Assembly: GCA_965197275.1 (NCBI GenBank) | Contig: CBDAMQ010000020.1 | Coordinates: 1-64,000, forward strand | Reading direction: 5' to 3' | Length of the DNA stretch: 64,000 nt | Source of the DNA: DASCOT01 sp965197275 | GTDB taxonomy: Bacteria; Acidobacteriota; UBA890; WLXD01 | Shown here: in pieces, positions 7,839 to 17,200 of the stretch | Layout of the letters: every line of letters starts with the position of its first letter | Numbering within the stretch: the first letter of the stretch is position 1 | Notes under the pieces: model-generated | Told to the model about the DNA's origin: nothing | Databases searched by the model: none | What the model saw: the letters and a program-made list of their open reading frames with translations, nothing else | Translations under genes and position numbers: made by a program

Positions 7839-9143
7839 TCACAACATGGTTTTGCGAGCGCGCCACATCTGTCGCGCTGCTTTGAAGAAGCTGACTTCGT
7901 CACGAATTAGTCGCCAGAGTTCTCGAATCACATCGTCCTTCGGAGTGTCGTCGATGGTGAAGTAGCGGCGAATCAAGCGCACGGTGAGGTCGGGATAGTC
8001 CTTCACGAACTCGCGGTTCTCGAGCAGGAAATGCACCGTGTCGCGGTAGCGTTTCAGGTCTTTCATGACCCAGGACTGCTCGAGACGATCGCGGTAGGTT
8101 GCCAGCGTTGCCTTGGAGAAGTCGTTTCTCTCACGACCCGCGAGCACCGCCTCCGCCGCCGCCACCCCGGACGCCATCGCCAGGTTCGTCCCTTCGTGGT
8201 GAATCGAGGGATTCACCAGACCGGCGCAATCGCCGACCAGCAACAGGCCGTCCTCGTATAGGTCCGAGAGATGGTCGTAGGAGTCCTCGGGGATCATTTT
8301 TGTGGCGTACTCCACCGTCTCGCCGCCGCGGAGCAACGGCGCCACCATCGGGTGTGCTTTGAACCAGTCGAGCATCTCGTACGGGGCCAGGCGCAGACGA
8401 AGGAACTCGGCGATGATGCTGCCCACGCCTACCGACAAGCTGTCGTGGTTGGTATAGATGAACGCCGATCCGACCGTCCCCTTGACGGCGCCCCCGAAGT
8501 ACTCGATGGCGGCTCCCTGGCGACCTTCTAGATGGAAGCGATCTTCGATGATCTCGGGCGGAAGGGCGATCACCTCCTTGACCGCGTTCACGCGGTTGGT
8601 CGGGCTCATCATTGGCCTGAAACCGGCGCGCTCCGCCAGCAGAGCGTTCGAGCCCTCGGCGAGGATGACGCAGTCAGCCTCGACGTCACCGTCAGCTCGA
8701 CCCGTGCGGACGCCCTGTACCGCACCGCGATTGATGATCAGATCCTCTACGTTGGTCTCGCAGATGATCATCGCCCCGGCTTCTTCCGCCTGCTCGGCGA
8801 ACCATCGATCGAACTTGGACCGCAGGGCCGTGAAGGTGTTGTTGTACGGCGGCACGTCGAACTTGGAACTCTTCAGGTCGAGAGCGACCTGCGTGTCGTC
8901 GTCCAGCGCCGCCCAGCGGCGGTTGACGATATGTCGCTCGATCGGCGCTTCGTTCCAGAAATCCGGTATGAGCTCGTTGAGCACCCCAGTGTAGAGAATA
9001 CCGCCGAACAGGTTCTTGGCACCCGGGTAATCGCCTCGTTCAAGAACCAGTACCTCGACTCCCGCACGCGCAAGCGTCAACGCGGCTGCGGCGCCGGCGG
9101 GGCCGGCGCCGACGATCACGACCTCGAAGCGCTCATCCGACAT
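7839..9143 (-). CDS. fixC: FixC-like electron transfer flavoprotein:quinone oxidoreductase
   Basis: From the ATG at 9143 the protein is 434 residues. It opens with the dinucleotide-binding motif VVIVGAGPAGAAAALTLARAG and has ERGDYPGAKNLFGG, the FAD region DGLLLVGDCAGLVNPSIHHEGTN near residue 310 and a long helical C-terminus, all as in FixC/ETF-QO. It lacks its own iron-sulfur domain; FixX, encoded four bases downstream, supplies it. It oxidises electron transfer flavoprotein. The matching EtfA/EtfB are not adjacent, but an etfBA pair lies at 38.3-40.0 kb. An in-frame ATG at 9194 would add an unlikely leader. Confidence 0.92.
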   Translation of the reverse strand: MSDERFEVVIVGAGPAGAAAALTLARAGVEVLVLERGDYPGAKNLFGGILYTGVLNELIPDFWNEAPIERHIVNRRWAALDDDTQVALDLKSSKFDVPPYNNTFTALRSKFDRWFAEQAEEAGAMIICETNVEDLIINRGAVQGVRTGRADGDVEADCVILAEGSNALLAERAGFRPMMSPTNRVNAVKEVIALPPEIIEDRFHLEGRQGAAIEYFGGAVKGTVGSAFIYTNHDSLSVGVGSIIAEFLRLRLAPYEMLDWFKAHPMVAPLLRGGETVEYATKMIPEDSYDHLSDLYEDGLLLVGDCAGLVNPSIHHEGTNLAMASGVAAAEAVLAGRERNDFSKATLATYRDRLEQSWVMKDLKRYRDTVHFLLENREFVKDYPDLTVRLIRRYFTIDDTPKDDVIRELWRLIRDEVSFFKAARQMWRARKTML

Positions 9144-9335
9144 CGGTTGGATTCCCTCTGCGGGTGTTGGGCAGCCCACTTTCAGGCAGGTCACGCAGGT
9201 CCGTCAAAACCCCCAGGAGTTCCCCGGACTTGTCCTGTAAACCATTTGATATCAGTTTGTTACAGTCGGTGCGTACGGCCCGTCGGAGGGCCGTAGCGTG
9301 GCGCGAAACCCCGATTTGCCGGCGCGCGCCGATGC

Positions 9336-9341
9336 TATACT
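9336..9341 (+). promoter_or_regulatory. TATACT -10 element seven bases before the ATG
   Basis: TATACT is followed by exactly seven bases and then the ATG at 9349, the same spacing as at 3460-3475. The upstream TTGCCG at 9316-9321 is 14 bases away, short for a -35. The arrangement implies a leaderless message for the VWA gene. Confidence 0.42.
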
Positions 9342-9348
9342 CGAACGC

Positions 9349-12138
9349 ATGATAGACGCGCGCAAGGAACTTTGCCGCGCCCTCACCGGCGCGTTGCTAG
9401 TGGCGATATCGGTACCCGCCGCCTCCGGTGCCGTGGCCTCTTCGGTCACTCAAGGAGCGACCCTTCGCCTGTCCAACGCGCCGATTCGATTCGAGTATCC
9501 CGAGCCCTGGCGCGACTGGGCGATCAACCTGGCTTCGTTCGCCGACGTGGCGGCAACGCGTATCTCCGATTTGACTGGGGTGCCGGTGCCAGCCGGGACG
9601 ATTCGGTGGGAGCCGGCGTCCTCGGGGCCCGGTAGCGGTGCAGACGGAGTGGTAGAGGTGCGCGGCCAGGGCAGGCAAGCGCTCGTTGTCATGCACACCA
9701 ACGTGCCGCTATTGCTGCAGGACTTCGGGGCCGCCCACGCTCTCGGCTATGCGCGCTGGCTAGGCACCTATGTGGTCGGCCGAGTCGCGCTCGGAGCGCC
9801 GGGCGGGGACGCGCCTTGGTGGACAGAAGGCGCGGCTCTCTACCTGACCGACCGCATCTACCGGGATCTCAAGTCGACGACGCCGGTGCTATACGGCATC
9901 GAGGCGAATTTCACCCGGGCGGCGCAAAGCCGCCGGCCGGTTGATCTATCGACGGCAACGCTCACCGACGCGGCGCGTGGCAAGGCCTATGCGACGTTCA
10001 AGTTGCTCGAGGGTCTATACGGCCCCGAAGTGGTCATGGCCGCGATCGGGCAGCTGGTGGCCCGGCCATCCGTGGAGCTGGCGGCCATTATCGATGCGCT
10101 CGGCCGCGAGCGTCAGCCCGATCCCGATGCGGTGGTGCGCGATTGGCTCAAGCCCACGGTGGCTTTGGATGTTGGCATCGATCGCGTCAGCCTTCGCGAA
10201 GGAACTACGCGTCTACGGGGCCGAGTCCTGCGCGACGTGCCGTTCCCGGTGCCGTTGACGGTGCAGGCACGCTGCCCGGATGGTCAGGTTACCCGCGAAT
10301 CGATCGCTCCTGGTATCGAAGACGAATCGTTCGAGATGGAGCTTGCTTGCAATCCTGTGAGCGTCGCCGTCGATCCGGATGGTCTGATCCCGGACGTGAA
10401 CCGCTCCAACAATACGCACGGCTTTGGCGACGCCGACAACATCCGCAGGTTCTTCGCGTTCGACGAACGCTTCTCGGTAGGGGAGCTGTTGCTTTCGAGC
10501 TCGATGACGCTGGACGAGTCGCAACAGCGAATCGAGCCCTTCCAGTTACGAATCACCAACCGGACGGATCGAGCGACCGGGGTGGGGGTGCTGATCAGCG
10601 CCGAGTGGTTCGATCGGCCGGAAAGGGTGCAGCGGGCCTACTTCGTGAACATCGGCCCGCGCGAGACGCGGCTGATCGAAGAGGCGTTGGGGTATCCGAA
10701 TAGGGGTACCGGGCACGCGCGCGTGGAGGCCCGATTCTGGGAAGCGGGGACGGTCGAGGACTTGACGGAGATGATCGTCGCGCGGCCGCCGGGGGCGCTC
10801 AATGCCTACATCGTCGTGCGTGACGCACCCGAGGCACCGCGGCGCGCGCGCCGGGGCATCTACCGGCTTCCGCCGCGCATTGCAGAGGCCGAGGGCACGG
10901 TGAGTGCCCAGGCCGAGGAGCAATCGACCGCGGCGGTAACGCGGTACTCCAGCGGGGCGCTACCAGCCGACGGCTCCGACACGGGAGACAGCGCGACGGC
11001 GGCCGGAGCCTCCACGGAGGAGAGCTTCCGCGTTCGGATTCGATCCCCGGCGCAAGACACGTTACCGATCGGCGACGTCGAGCTCGTCGCCGATGTCATG
11101 GGCGCGGTGTCGGCAGAACGGGTCGACTTCTACGTCAACGACCGACGCGTCGGCACCGCCGAGGTAGAGCCGTTCCGCCTCGCCTGGTCGTTCCCGGACG
11201 ACGAGGAAGTCTTCGTCATTCGCGCCGTTGCGGTGGCCGGTGATCGGGTCGCAAGCACCGACGTGGTGCTCGATCGAGCCTCGATCTCCTTCGGCGCGAC
11301 CGTCAACCTCGTAACCGTGCACGCCACGGTTCGTGACGCCCAGGGCCGGTTGCTGCGCGGCCTCACCCCGGAGAGCTTCCGACTGACCGAGGACGGTGCC
11401 GAGCAGGAGATCGTGCAGTTCGATTTTGGTGAGGTTCCGGTTTCGGCGGCGCTGTCGCTCGATCAGAGCAGCAGCATGCTCGGCGGCGGCGTGCGCGCCG
11501 AGCGCGCCGGCGGGCTGCGACTCGTCGATGCTCTGGTGAACGACATAAACCGGGCCATGATTCTCGGCTTCAACGATCGAGTCTGGCTGTACTCCGATTT
11601 CACCCACGACAAGGACGCGCTGAAGGCAGCCCTGGATGCGATCGATCCGGACGGCAGCACGGCGCTCTTCGATACTCTGGCCGAATCGATTCGCAAGCTC
11701 AATCGGCGGACCGGAAAGCGGGCGCTGGTGGTGTTGACGGACGGTCTCGACACCAACAGTCAGATGGCCTACCAGGACGTCCTGGAGTTCCTCCGCCAGT
11801 CGGACGTTCTGGTGTACACCATCGGTCTTCAGCTCATGCAGGACGGTACCGAGTTGGGCGATGCCAGCGGCGCTGTCAAGCGCGGCGTCGAGCAACTGCG
11901 GGCGATCGCGGATGCTACTGGCGGGGCGCCGTATTTCCCTATCGGCCTCGAAGAGCTCGAGGAGATCTACGGCCTGATCGCGGATGAGCTCAACAGTCAG
12001 TATGCCCTCTCTTACTATCCGCGCAACGCGCGCTATGACGGTACCTGGCGTCAGCTTCGTGTCGAGGTGAAGGGAAATCCCGGAGCCTTTGTGCAGGTAC
12101 GCGAGGGTTACTACGGCGTCGAACCCGACGCCCGTTGA
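9349..12138 (+). CDS. Large secreted VWA-domain protein with a peptidase-MA-like N-terminus
   Basis: From the ATG at 9349 the protein is about 929 residues and begins with a signal peptide (LCRALTGALLVAISVPAASG). Residues 40-260 resemble the peptidase-MA superfamily, with DAPWWTEGAALYLTDR, but HExxH is replaced by a WWTEG-type motif, so activity is doubtful. Beta-rich regions follow, including an Ig-like segment near residue 570. The C-terminal third is a VWFA-related Acidobacterial-type domain: TVHATVRDAQGRLLRGLTPE, the MIDAS-like DQSSSM and VVLTDGLDTNSQ. Probably an exported adhesion or binding protein. The earlier in-frame GTG at 9298 is less likely because a -10 element lies between. Confidence 0.8.
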   Translation: MIDARKELCRALTGALLVAISVPAASGAVASSVTQGATLRLSNAPIRFEYPEPWRDWAINLASFADVAATRISDLTGVPVPAGTIRWEPASSGPGSGADGVVEVRGQGRQALVVMHTNVPLLLQDFGAAHALGYARWLGTYVVGRVALGAPGGDAPWWTEGAALYLTDRIYRDLKSTTPVLYGIEANFTRAAQSRRPVDLSTATLTDAARGKAYATFKLLEGLYGPEVVMAAIGQLVARPSVELAAIIDALGRERQPDPDAVVRDWLKPTVALDVGIDRVSLREGTTRLRGRVLRDVPFPVPLTVQARCPDGQVTRESIAPGIEDESFEMELACNPVSVAVDPDGLIPDVNRSNNTHGFGDADNIRRFFAFDERFSVGELLLSSSMTLDESQQRIEPFQLRITNRTDRATGVGVLISAEWFDRPERVQRAYFVNIGPRETRLIEEALGYPNRGTGHARVEARFWEAGTVEDLTEMIVARPPGALNAYIVVRDAPEAPRRARRGIYRLPPRIAEAEGTVSAQAEEQSTAAVTRYSSGALPADGSDTGDSATAAGASTEESFRVRIRSPAQDTLPIGDVELVADVMGAVSAERVDFYVNDRRVGTAEVEPFRLAWSFPDDEEVFVIRAVAVAGDRVASTDVVLDRASISFGATVNLVTVHATVRDAQGRLLRGLTPESFRLTEDGAEQEIVQFDFGEVPVSAALSLDQSSSMLGGGVRAERAGGLRLVDALVNDINRAMILGFNDRVWLYSDFTHDKDALKAALDAIDPDGSTALFDTLAESIRKLNRRTGKRALVVLTDGLDTNSQMAYQDVLEFLRQSDVLVYTIGLQLMQDGTELGDASGAVKRGVEQLRAIADATGGAPYFPIGLEELEEIYGLIADELNSQYALSYYPRNARYDGTWRQLRVEVKGNPGAFVQVREGYYGVEPDAR

Positions 12139-12151
12139 GCGGCCGAACACC

Positions 12152-13861
12152 GTGCATAACGCGGACATCGCACGTGTCCTCGATGAGATCGCCGACGTTC
12201 GCGAGCTTCAGGGCGCCAGTGTCTTCCGCGTACGCGCCTATCGACTCGCCGCGGAGTCGGTCCGCGGGCTCGGCCAACCAGTTGCGCAGCTGCGGAGCGC
12301 ACAGCCCGTAAGCGAGCTACAACACGTCGGCAAGACGATAGCCGCGAGGATCGAGGAGCTCCTCGACACCGGCGCATGCGGTGAGCACATCGAGTTGCTC
12401 GCCAGCCCTGAGGGTTGGTTACTTGAAGTCGTACGCTTGCCGGGCATCGGTCCGAAGCGAGCTCGCGCCATCGCCGAGCAGCTCGGCGTCTGCTCGATCG
12501 AGGATCTCGAGAATGCGGCAGCAGACGGAGCGCTGCAGCAGGTACGCGGGCTGGGCACCAAGACGCAGGCACGGATCTTGCGCGCGCTTCAGCGGCGCCG
12601 GACCTCGGGTGCGGGAATGCTGCTGGGTGAGGCACTGCGGCGCGCGGAGGAGCTTGTTAAGCAGCTCTCCGATCTCGAAGGCGTGCAGCGCATTGACATC
12701 GCAGGTGCTGTGCGGCGGCGCGAGGAAACCGTGGACCGTATCGATCTGGTGGCAAGCTCTAGCTGTCCCGCCACGACCCTGGAGCGCTTCGCTGTTCGCG
12801 ACGATGTAGTGGAGCTGCTGAGACAGGAGGACAGCGGCGGCCGCGTCCGGTTGCTCGACGGAGCCATCGTCGAGCTTCGCGTGACGGCGCCGGCCGGGTT
12901 CGGGAGCGTTTGGCACCTGGCAACGGGGACCGACGATCACACCGGTGCGGTCCGCGAGCTGGCAGAGGGTCGCATCGATTCCTCTGGCCGCGAGGGCAAA
13001 GATCGGCTCGCCGCACTCGGCAACCTGGCAACTGAAGAGCTGGTCTATGCAGCCGCCGGTCTGCCAGTGGTCCCGCCTGAGCTGCGAGGGGACCGCGTCA
13101 GCCTCGAAGCCGCCGCCGCCGGAACCCTGCCGACGCTGGTGTCGCTCGACGACATTCGTGGCGACTGCCAGATGCACACAACGGCGAGCGACGGTCGCGC
13201 CGAGCTTGCGGTCATGGCCGCGGCCGCAGCGCAGCGCGGCTACGAATACGCCGTGATCACCAACCACTCGAGAAGGATGCCAGGGGGCCTGGACGCCCGC
13301 CGCCTGGCACGCCAATGGACCGAGGTGGAAGCGCTCAACAGTCGCCTGAGCGGGCTTCGTCTATTACGTGGGGTAGAGGTCGACATACTTCACGATGGCA
13401 GGCTGGATCTCGAAGACGCCTGTCTCGCCGACGCCGAGTGCGTCGTTGCCGCGGTGCACTCTCACATGGACCAGCAGCGCGAGGTGATGACGCAGCGCTT
13501 GTTGCGTGCCCTCGACAACCCGAACGTGCACGTGTTGGCCCACCCCACGGGCCGACGGCTAAACCGGCGCGAGCCCTATTCGGTGGAGCTGGAACGAGTC
13601 TTCGTCGCCGCTCGCGATCGCGGCGTCTTGCTGGAATGCAACGCCCACCCGCAACGCCTCGACCTCAGCGCCACGGATCTCCGAGCCGCGGTCGAAGTGG
13701 GTGCAGGGGTGGTGATCTCGACCGACGCTCATGACGTCGCCGGCCTCGATCACATGCGCCTGGGAGTGGCGATGGCGCGACGCGCCGGGCTGAGCTCCGA
13801 GCAGATAGCCAACACGCGACACGCCGATGAGTTCATGGCGCTGATAGGCTCGGCTAGCTGA
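12152..13861 (+). CDS. polX: PolX-type DNA polymerase/PHP hydrolase
   Basis: The product is about 569 residues from the GTG at 12152, 14 bases after the VWA gene. The N-terminal region is the family X polymerase fold (HNADIARVLDEIADV, then two helix-hairpin-helix motifs, LPGIGPKRARAIAEQLG and VRGLGTKTQARILRAL). The C-terminal half is a PHP domain with metal ligands in CQMHTTASDGRAE, TNHSRRM, GVEVDIL, VHSHMD, AHPTGR and STDAHD. PolX repairs DNA by gap filling, with PHP as a 3'-5' exonuclease/AP endonuclease. The usual GDID nucleotidyltransferase signature reads VDRID here, so the polymerase part may be weak. Confidence 0.87.
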   Translation: MHNADIARVLDEIADVRELQGASVFRVRAYRLAAESVRGLGQPVAQLRSAQPVSELQHVGKTIAARIEELLDTGACGEHIELLASPEGWLLEVVRLPGIGPKRARAIAEQLGVCSIEDLENAAADGALQQVRGLGTKTQARILRALQRRRTSGAGMLLGEALRRAEELVKQLSDLEGVQRIDIAGAVRRREETVDRIDLVASSSCPATTLERFAVRDDVVELLRQEDSGGRVRLLDGAIVELRVTAPAGFGSVWHLATGTDDHTGAVRELAEGRIDSSGREGKDRLAALGNLATEELVYAAAGLPVVPPELRGDRVSLEAAAAGTLPTLVSLDDIRGDCQMHTTASDGRAELAVMAAAAAQRGYEYAVITNHSRRMPGGLDARRLARQWTEVEALNSRLSGLRLLRGVEVDILHDGRLDLEDACLADAECVVAAVHSHMDQQREVMTQRLLRALDNPNVHVLAHPTGRRLNRREPYSVELERVFVAARDRGVLLECNAHPQRLDLSATDLRAAVEVGAGVVISTDAHDVAGLDHMRLGVAMARRAGLSSEQIANTRHADEFMALIGSAS

Positions 13862-13909
13862 GGTCAGCCGTGTTTCGGGTCCGCATCCGATGATCGGAGG
13901 AAAGAGACG

Positions 13910-14362
13910 ATGCCGAACTGGACCTACTTGACGCTCCATTTCCTGCATACCGCTGCTCTCGGGATCTGGATCGGCGGGATCGTCGCGGTCGGAATGGTTG
14001 CGGCGCCGGTGGTTTTTCGTACCGCCTCGAGCCGTCAGGAAGCCGGCCGCATCATGGCGGCGATCCTGCGTCGTTTCGACAGCGTGGTGATGGGGTGCAT
14101 ACTGTTACTGTTGATCACCAGCCCGCTCTTGGTGGCCTGGTTCGGTCGTATGTCCCCCTGGTATGCCATCGAATACGTATGCATCGGGATGATGAGCGCC
14201 AGTGCGATCTACTCCTCGCGGGTGGTCTCGCCGCGGATCCGACGCCTGCGTCAGGAAGGAAAGACCTCCGGCGATTCGCAGTTCGACCAGTTGCATCGCG
14301 CTTCCGTTCTGATCATGCAATTCAACTTGGCGTGCGGGTGCCTGGCGCTGTTCTTCTCGTGA
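13910..14362 (+). CDS. DUF4149-type membrane protein
   Basis: The 150-residue protein has four likely membrane segments: LTLHFLHTAALGIWIGGIV, GCILLLLITSPLLVAW, the segment around EYVCIGMMSASAIY, and LIMQFNLACGCLALFF at the end. The conserved H near residue 10 and the FDSVVMG helix match DUF4149/TMEM205-like small integral membrane proteins of unknown function. A strong ribosome-binding sequence, GGAGGAAAGAG, precedes the ATG. The stop overlaps the following GTG by four bases. Confidence 0.8.
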   Translation: MPNWTYLTLHFLHTAALGIWIGGIVAVGMVAAPVVFRTASSRQEAGRIMAAILRRFDSVVMGCILLLLITSPLLVAWFGRMSPWYAIEYVCIGMMSASAIYSSRVVSPRIRRLRQEGKTSGDSQFDQLHRASVLIMQFNLACGCLALFFS

Positions 14363-15414
14363 GCCGGCTGGCGGCCGTTGCGTTCTTCGCTTGTCTCTGT
14401 GCCGTGGCCGGTGCCCAGACGGAACGGGTTGCCTACCCATCGGACGCGGAGGCGCAGCTCAGTCGCCAGTTGCTGGAGCTGTTGAACGCGGCGCGCACGG
14501 CGGCAGGGGTTGGGGAGTTGCGGGGCCACGCGGATCTGGACCTGTTGGCGTACCAGCACAGTCTGGAGATGGCCACCAACGGTGCCGTTACGCATCATTC
14601 GTTTCGGCACGGCGTCAACACGGAGACGCGCGTCAAGCTCGCGTTCCCGCGCGTGACCCAGTTCGGAGAGAACGTGGCACGCAACCGTGACGCCGAGGCG
14701 CTCAACGCCGCGTTGCAGAACAGCGAAGGGCATCGCCTGAATCGGATGGATGCGACCTTCACCCACGTCGGCCTGGGTGCGGCGCGAGCTGGGCGCTTCG
14801 AGGTCTATCTGACCGAGGTCTTCGTACGCGTTCTCGACCCGGCGCTTATCGACGGCATCGACACCCTCTACACCCAGGCGCCAGTTGAATCCTTGCCGCA
14901 GGACCAGCCACGGCGCGGGACGGTGACGGGCACGACGGTGCGCGTAGGCCCACCGCAGCCCGACAACCCGGCGTACTGGACCTATAGGGGCATAACAGCG
15001 TACCTGGACGATCGCTACGCAGATGCCATCGGTGACTTCGGCAGAGCATTGGATCTCAAGCCGGACTATCCGTACGCCCGCTACGACCTGGCCCGTGCGC
15101 TTATCGCTAACGATCAGCCGTCCGCTGCTGCCGAGGTGCTGGCAGAGCATTTGCGGCGCGTTCCTGACGATCTGGATGCCTGGATCACCAGCGGCACCGC
15201 GGCACTCCTGATGCAGGATTACGATACGGCGGAGAGTGCCTTCCGTCACGTGATCGAACATCGTTCTCGCGACGCTAGCGCTTGGTATAACCTCGGTCTG
15301 TCGCTGGAAATGCAGCATCGGCTGACCGAGGCGGAGACCGCCTATAGGCAGTCCCTCCATCTCGACAATAGCTTGCGAGCCGTGGTCGTTGCGCTGGCTC
15401 GCGTACGGCGCTGA
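14359..15414 (+). CDS. Secreted CAP-domain protein with TPR repeats
   Basis: I chose the GTG at 14359, which overlaps the preceding stop as GTGA and starts a clear signal peptide (LAAVAFFACLCAVAGAQ). Residues 30-170 are a CAP/SCP-like domain: LLNAARTAAGVGELRGHADLD, HHSFRHG, FGENVARNRD and SEGHRLNRM, with the histidines and glutamates typical of bacterial CAP proteins. The C-terminal 150 residues contain tetratricopeptide repeats, for example ALDLKPDYPYARYDLARAL and the SAWYNLGLSLEMQHRLTEAE region. The fusion suggests an envelope protein with a protein-binding tail; its substrate is unknown. Confidence 0.82.
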   Translation: MSRLAAVAFFACLCAVAGAQTERVAYPSDAEAQLSRQLLELLNAARTAAGVGELRGHADLDLLAYQHSLEMATNGAVTHHSFRHGVNTETRVKLAFPRVTQFGENVARNRDAEALNAALQNSEGHRLNRMDATFTHVGLGAARAGRFEVYLTEVFVRVLDPALIDGIDTLYTQAPVESLPQDQPRRGTVTGTTVRVGPPQPDNPAYWTYRGITAYLDDRYADAIGDFGRALDLKPDYPYARYDLARALIANDQPSAAAEVLAEHLRRVPDDLDAWITSGTAALLMQDYDTAESAFRHVIEHRSRDASAWYNLGLSLEMQHRLTEAETAYRQSLHLDNSLRAVVVALARVRR

Positions 15415-15495
15415 GCGCGCCGGCAGGCGAACCGTAGGCGGCACACGCATAGCCGTTGATTCCGCCCATCTTTTCAGCCCAACAGGATCCCGCCG

Positions 15496-15978
15496 ATGGG
15501 TATTCGTGAAGACCTCCTGAAGCAGCTCGAAGCCCAAGTCAGCGTTCTGGAGCGCGAGCTCAAGGTAGAGCTGCCACGGCAGCTGGCGGAGGCAGCGGCC
15601 CATGGCGACCTCAGCGAGAACGCCGAGCACGAGGCGGCCAAGGATCGTAAGGACACCGTGACCGCCATGCTCCTACGGCTATACGAAAAGCGGCAGTCAA
15701 TCTCGGGCATGAACACCGAGATGATTCCGCGCGACTCGATTGGTTTCGGATCCACCGTCGAGCTGCTCGATCTCGACAACGATGAGGAGATCTCCTACAG
15801 GCTCGTCTTCGCCGACGAGACCGATCCGAAAGCTGGCCGCATCTCGGTCACCTCACCGATAGGCCGCGCTCTATCGGGGAAAGCCGACGGCGACGAGATC
15901 ATCGTTCAGACGCCACGCGGAAGTCGGAACTACGAAATCCTCAGCTTCCGCACGATCCACGACGGGGAGCTCGGCTGA
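15496..15978 (+). CDS. greA: Transcription elongation factor GreA
   Basis: The product is 160 residues, the usual GreA length. The N-terminal coiled coil carries GDLSENAEHEAAKDR, the acidic tip that enters the RNA polymerase secondary channel and stimulates cleavage of backtracked RNA. The C-terminal FKBP-like domain includes VTSPIGRALSGKADGDE. Start at 15496 ATG. It stands after an 80-base gap with no clear terminator and is followed within four bases by the potassium channel gene. Confidence 0.92.
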   Translation: MGIREDLLKQLEAQVSVLERELKVELPRQLAEAAAHGDLSENAEHEAAKDRKDTVTAMLLRLYEKRQSISGMNTEMIPRDSIGFGSTVELLDLDNDEEISYRLVFADETDPKAGRISVTSPIGRALSGKADGDEIIVQTPRGSRNYEILSFRTIHDGELG

Positions 15979-15981
15979 CCC

Positions 15982-17024
15982 TTGGCTTCGAGCCCAGCGC
16001 CGCCCTTATATGGTGACAGCGATACGGAGTATCGCCGGCGGATGCAATCGGCGCGTCTGGGACTGGCGGCGATTGCCGTCTTACTGATCGCTGGCACGGC
16101 TGGCTACATGGTCATCGAAAGCTGGACGCTGGTCGATAGCCTCTACATGGTCATTCTGACTCTCAGCACCGTAGGCTTTCAGGAAGTACGTCGCTCGGTA
16201 CCGGCGGCCGGGTTTTCACCATGGGCTTGATCCTCGCCGGTGCGAGCGCCTTTCTATACGTCGCGGCAATGCTCTCGCGATTGGCGATCGAAGGCGATCT
16301 TAGGCGGGTGGTCGGAAGGAGAAGGATGGACAAGGAGATCTCGGGTATCACGGGTCACTACATAATTTGCGGCTACGGTCGCGTTGGTGGTGAGGCGTGC
16401 CGGCACCTCGTCGCCGATGACGTTGCCGTGCTCGTGGTCGACAGGGATGGAGAGGCGCTTATCGATCTCGCCGCTACAGGCGTGCCGCATCTTCGCGGCG
16501 ACGCCGTGGAGGAAAGCGTGCTGCGGGCGGCGGGTATCGAGCGAGCTCGAGGCCTATTGCTGACCTTGTCGCACGAGGCGGACAACGTATACGTTACCCT
16601 GCTGGCCCGCGATATTTGTACCGGCCTGCAGATCATCGCGCGCAGTGTCACCGAGCAAGGTGAACGTCGGCTGCTCGCCGCCGGCGCAGATCGTGTGGTT
16701 TCTCCGGAGCGCATCGGCGCACGCTCGATGTCTAACTCCGTCACCCGTCCACACACGGTCGATTTCACTGACATCGTCACCGCGAGCCAGGGGCTCGACC
16801 TGCAACTTGACGAGTTCAGTGTTCCGGTAGGCTCGTCCCTCATCGGCAAGTCAATAGAGGAATGCAATATCCGCCGTCAATTCGGAGTGATCGTGGTCGG
16901 AGTAATGGGCGCGGATGGGGAAATGGCTTTCAATCCGGCGCCTGAATACCGCCTGCAGGTCGACTCGACGTTGATCGTCCTGGGCAAGCGAGAGGATGTA
17001 ACCCGCTTCGCGCGCTCGGCCTGA
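15982..17024 (+). CDS. Potassium channel with TrkA-N domain, frameshifted
   Basis: The TTG start at 15982 is three bases after greA. The first frame gives one membrane helix, the pore helix and filter segment LSTVGFQEVR, then fails. The frame starting near 16221 continues with MGLILAGASAFLYVAA (second helix), the RCK/TrkA-N Rossmann motif IICGYGRVGGEACRHL and the TrkA-C domain. Restoring one C at about 16191 joins them as EVRPLGTGGRVFTM, giving about 347 residues. TrkA-C sits at the end (EFSVPVGSSLIGKSI). The filter is TVGFQE instead of TVGYGD, so ion selectivity is uncertain. Confidence 0.82.
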
Positions 17025-17074
17025 AGTACTTGCCGGGGCAAGAACGCTCCGGATGAGGTCTTTGCGAGCGCAAC

Positions 17075-17104
17075 TCGACATGCCTCCGTTTGGGCGCTTA
17101 TAAT
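17075..17104 (+). promoter_or_regulatory. Sigma-70-type promoter TCGACA-N18-TATAAT
   Basis: TCGACA at 17075-17080 (one mismatch to TTGACA) and a perfect TATAAT at 17099-17104 are 18 bases apart. It would start transcription near 17111, about 90 bases before the ATG at 17201. Confidence 0.62.
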
Positions 17105-17200
17105 GCGCCAGCCTCGAATTACCCCGCTGGCATCTCTGCCACGCTTGCCCAACACAAGCAATCCCACGAACTCCGAATCACGTCCCGCGGGAGCGGCCCG

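Noticed and set aside
7520..9143. Nitrogen-fixation island around fixCX
   Set aside because: No nif, fixAB or other nitrogenase-linked gene is nearby, so the fix names only reflect family similarity.
9244..9266. TTTGATATCAG palindrome between fixC and the VWA gene as an FNR/FixK box
   Set aside because: It does not match TTGAT-N4-ATCAA and sits too far from a recognisable promoter to call a regulator site.
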